Origin: an uncultured Lachnospiraceae bacterium
Lineage (GTDB): Bacteria; Bacillota; Clostridia; Lachnospirales; Lachnospiraceae
Assembly (NCBI GenBank): GCA_910587085.1
Contig: CAJUMC010000025.1
Location: forward strand, 1 to 42,894
Direction of reading: 5' to 3'
DNA length: 42,894 nt
Shown here piece by piece: positions 42,524 to 42,894 of the stretch (positions are counted from its first letter, which is position 1; every line of letters starts with the position of its first letter). The position numbers were made by a program, and so were the translations under genes. Under the pieces are notes generated by a model. The model did no database searches. It saw only the letters and a list, made by a program, of their open reading frames with translations, and was not told the origin of the DNA.

Positions 42524-42894
42524 AATAGCCTCCATACTGCGTCTTGTTTTATTTCGGAGCAGCTTTTGCTTCAGACCCCGCGCAGAAGAGGGCCTGTGGT
42601 CCGGCCGGAATGCAGGCCGGATCGCTCCGCTTGCCGGACGCTGCCGGATGGCATCATCCGAATATGATTATATAATAATATTCAGCGAATTACCAGAGCA
42701 GGAATAAATTTTTATACGGCACAAACCGATGCCGGGAGCAATGCAAAAAAAGCTCACTGCAAAGGCAGGACAAGACTGCCGAATAAAAAAGCAATATTCG
42801 TTTTTCGGGCAGTCGTTCCTCCGTACACGCAATGCAGAATCGGGTGTTTGACACTTCTTTTTAACATCATATCGCAAGAATCCTTTATTTAAGC
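42524..42894. other. Upstream region of the M3 gene, window end
   Basis: No gene is seen. On the minus strand a perfect TATAAT lies at 42672-42667, with TGGTAA 17 bases further upstream as a poor -35; this gives a leader of about 140 bases. GACTGCC (42774-42780) and GGCAGTC (42808-42814) form an inverted repeat with an inner GAAT/ATTC, of unknown role. Confidence 0.4.

Noticed and set aside
40304..42667. A 787-codon open frame opposite the M3 peptidase gene
   Set aside because: It is fully antisense to a gene with signal peptide, HEFGH and LysM motifs; its translation is repetitive hydrophobic/basic sequence with no family character. It arises from codon bias.

Overview
The window looks like a chromosome segment from a moderately high-GC anaerobic Firmicute of the Clostridia, most likely Lachnospiraceae-like. 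The basis is the gene content and order (apt, bifunctional rel, glyoxalase-II-like hydrolase, hemZ, HD-GYP, hisS, aspS, and later ruvA, ruvB, zapA, U32 peptidase), strong GGAGG ribosome-binding sites, near-consensus sigma-A promoters with 17-bp spacers, and a T-box leader on a branched-chain amino acid operon. No species call is made.

Layout. 1-2100 is a visibly AT-richer cassette: a DapL-type aminotransferase translationally coupled to an NAD synthetase whose 3' end is cut by a 258-bp element with IS21-like terminal inverted repeats (2076-2333). 2365-4331 holds two leftward genes (PflX-type radical SAM protein, DUF1963 protein). 4713-7252 holds a GH8 exo-oligoxylanase and peptidase T; the pepT promoter carries a split inverted repeat and is followed by a 15-codon leader ORF. 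7366-7960 is the most unusual stretch: six tandem tRNA-like or tRNA-derived RNA structures packed before a DUF2828 protein (TROVE/Ro60-like helical part plus a vWA domain with intact MIDAS). 9434-13539 is a T-box-controlled ilvD-ilvB operon. 13775-15709 is a MarR-type regulator with a palindromic operator, an FMN-binding split-barrel protein, a 60-bp tandem repeat and an alpha/beta hydrolase. 16115-20684 holds an orphan phage-tail-like protein and a pyruvyl-transferase-like/ferredoxin/FrhB fusion. 20917-30314 is a housekeeping block for purine salvage, (p)ppGpp metabolism, thiol-ester detoxification, a HemZ-type radical SAM enzyme, HD-GYP, histidyl- and aspartyl-tRNA synthetases. 30456-37735 holds a cold-shock protein, RuvAB, ZapA, a large U32 protein and an M18 aminopeptidase. 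38123-40229 holds a dUTPase followed by a decayed island (frameshifted DUF1016/YhcG remnant, a long hairpin, an Rpn-like C-terminal scrap). 40352-42523 (leftward) is a secreted M3 peptidase with two LysM domains.

How it fits together. Most genes are ordinary core functions. The candidate undescribed system is the tRNA-like RNA array plus DUF2828 protein: the last RNA ends 16 bases before the chosen start codon and abuts its ribosome-binding site, three of the RNAs are diverged copies of one another, and the protein resembles the Ro60/Rsr class that in other bacteria binds tRNA-mimicking Y RNAs. This suggests a ribonucleoprotein made by a multi-RNA locus, possibly with feedback on its own translation. 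All structural calls were made by eye from base complementarity; no folding or database search was run.
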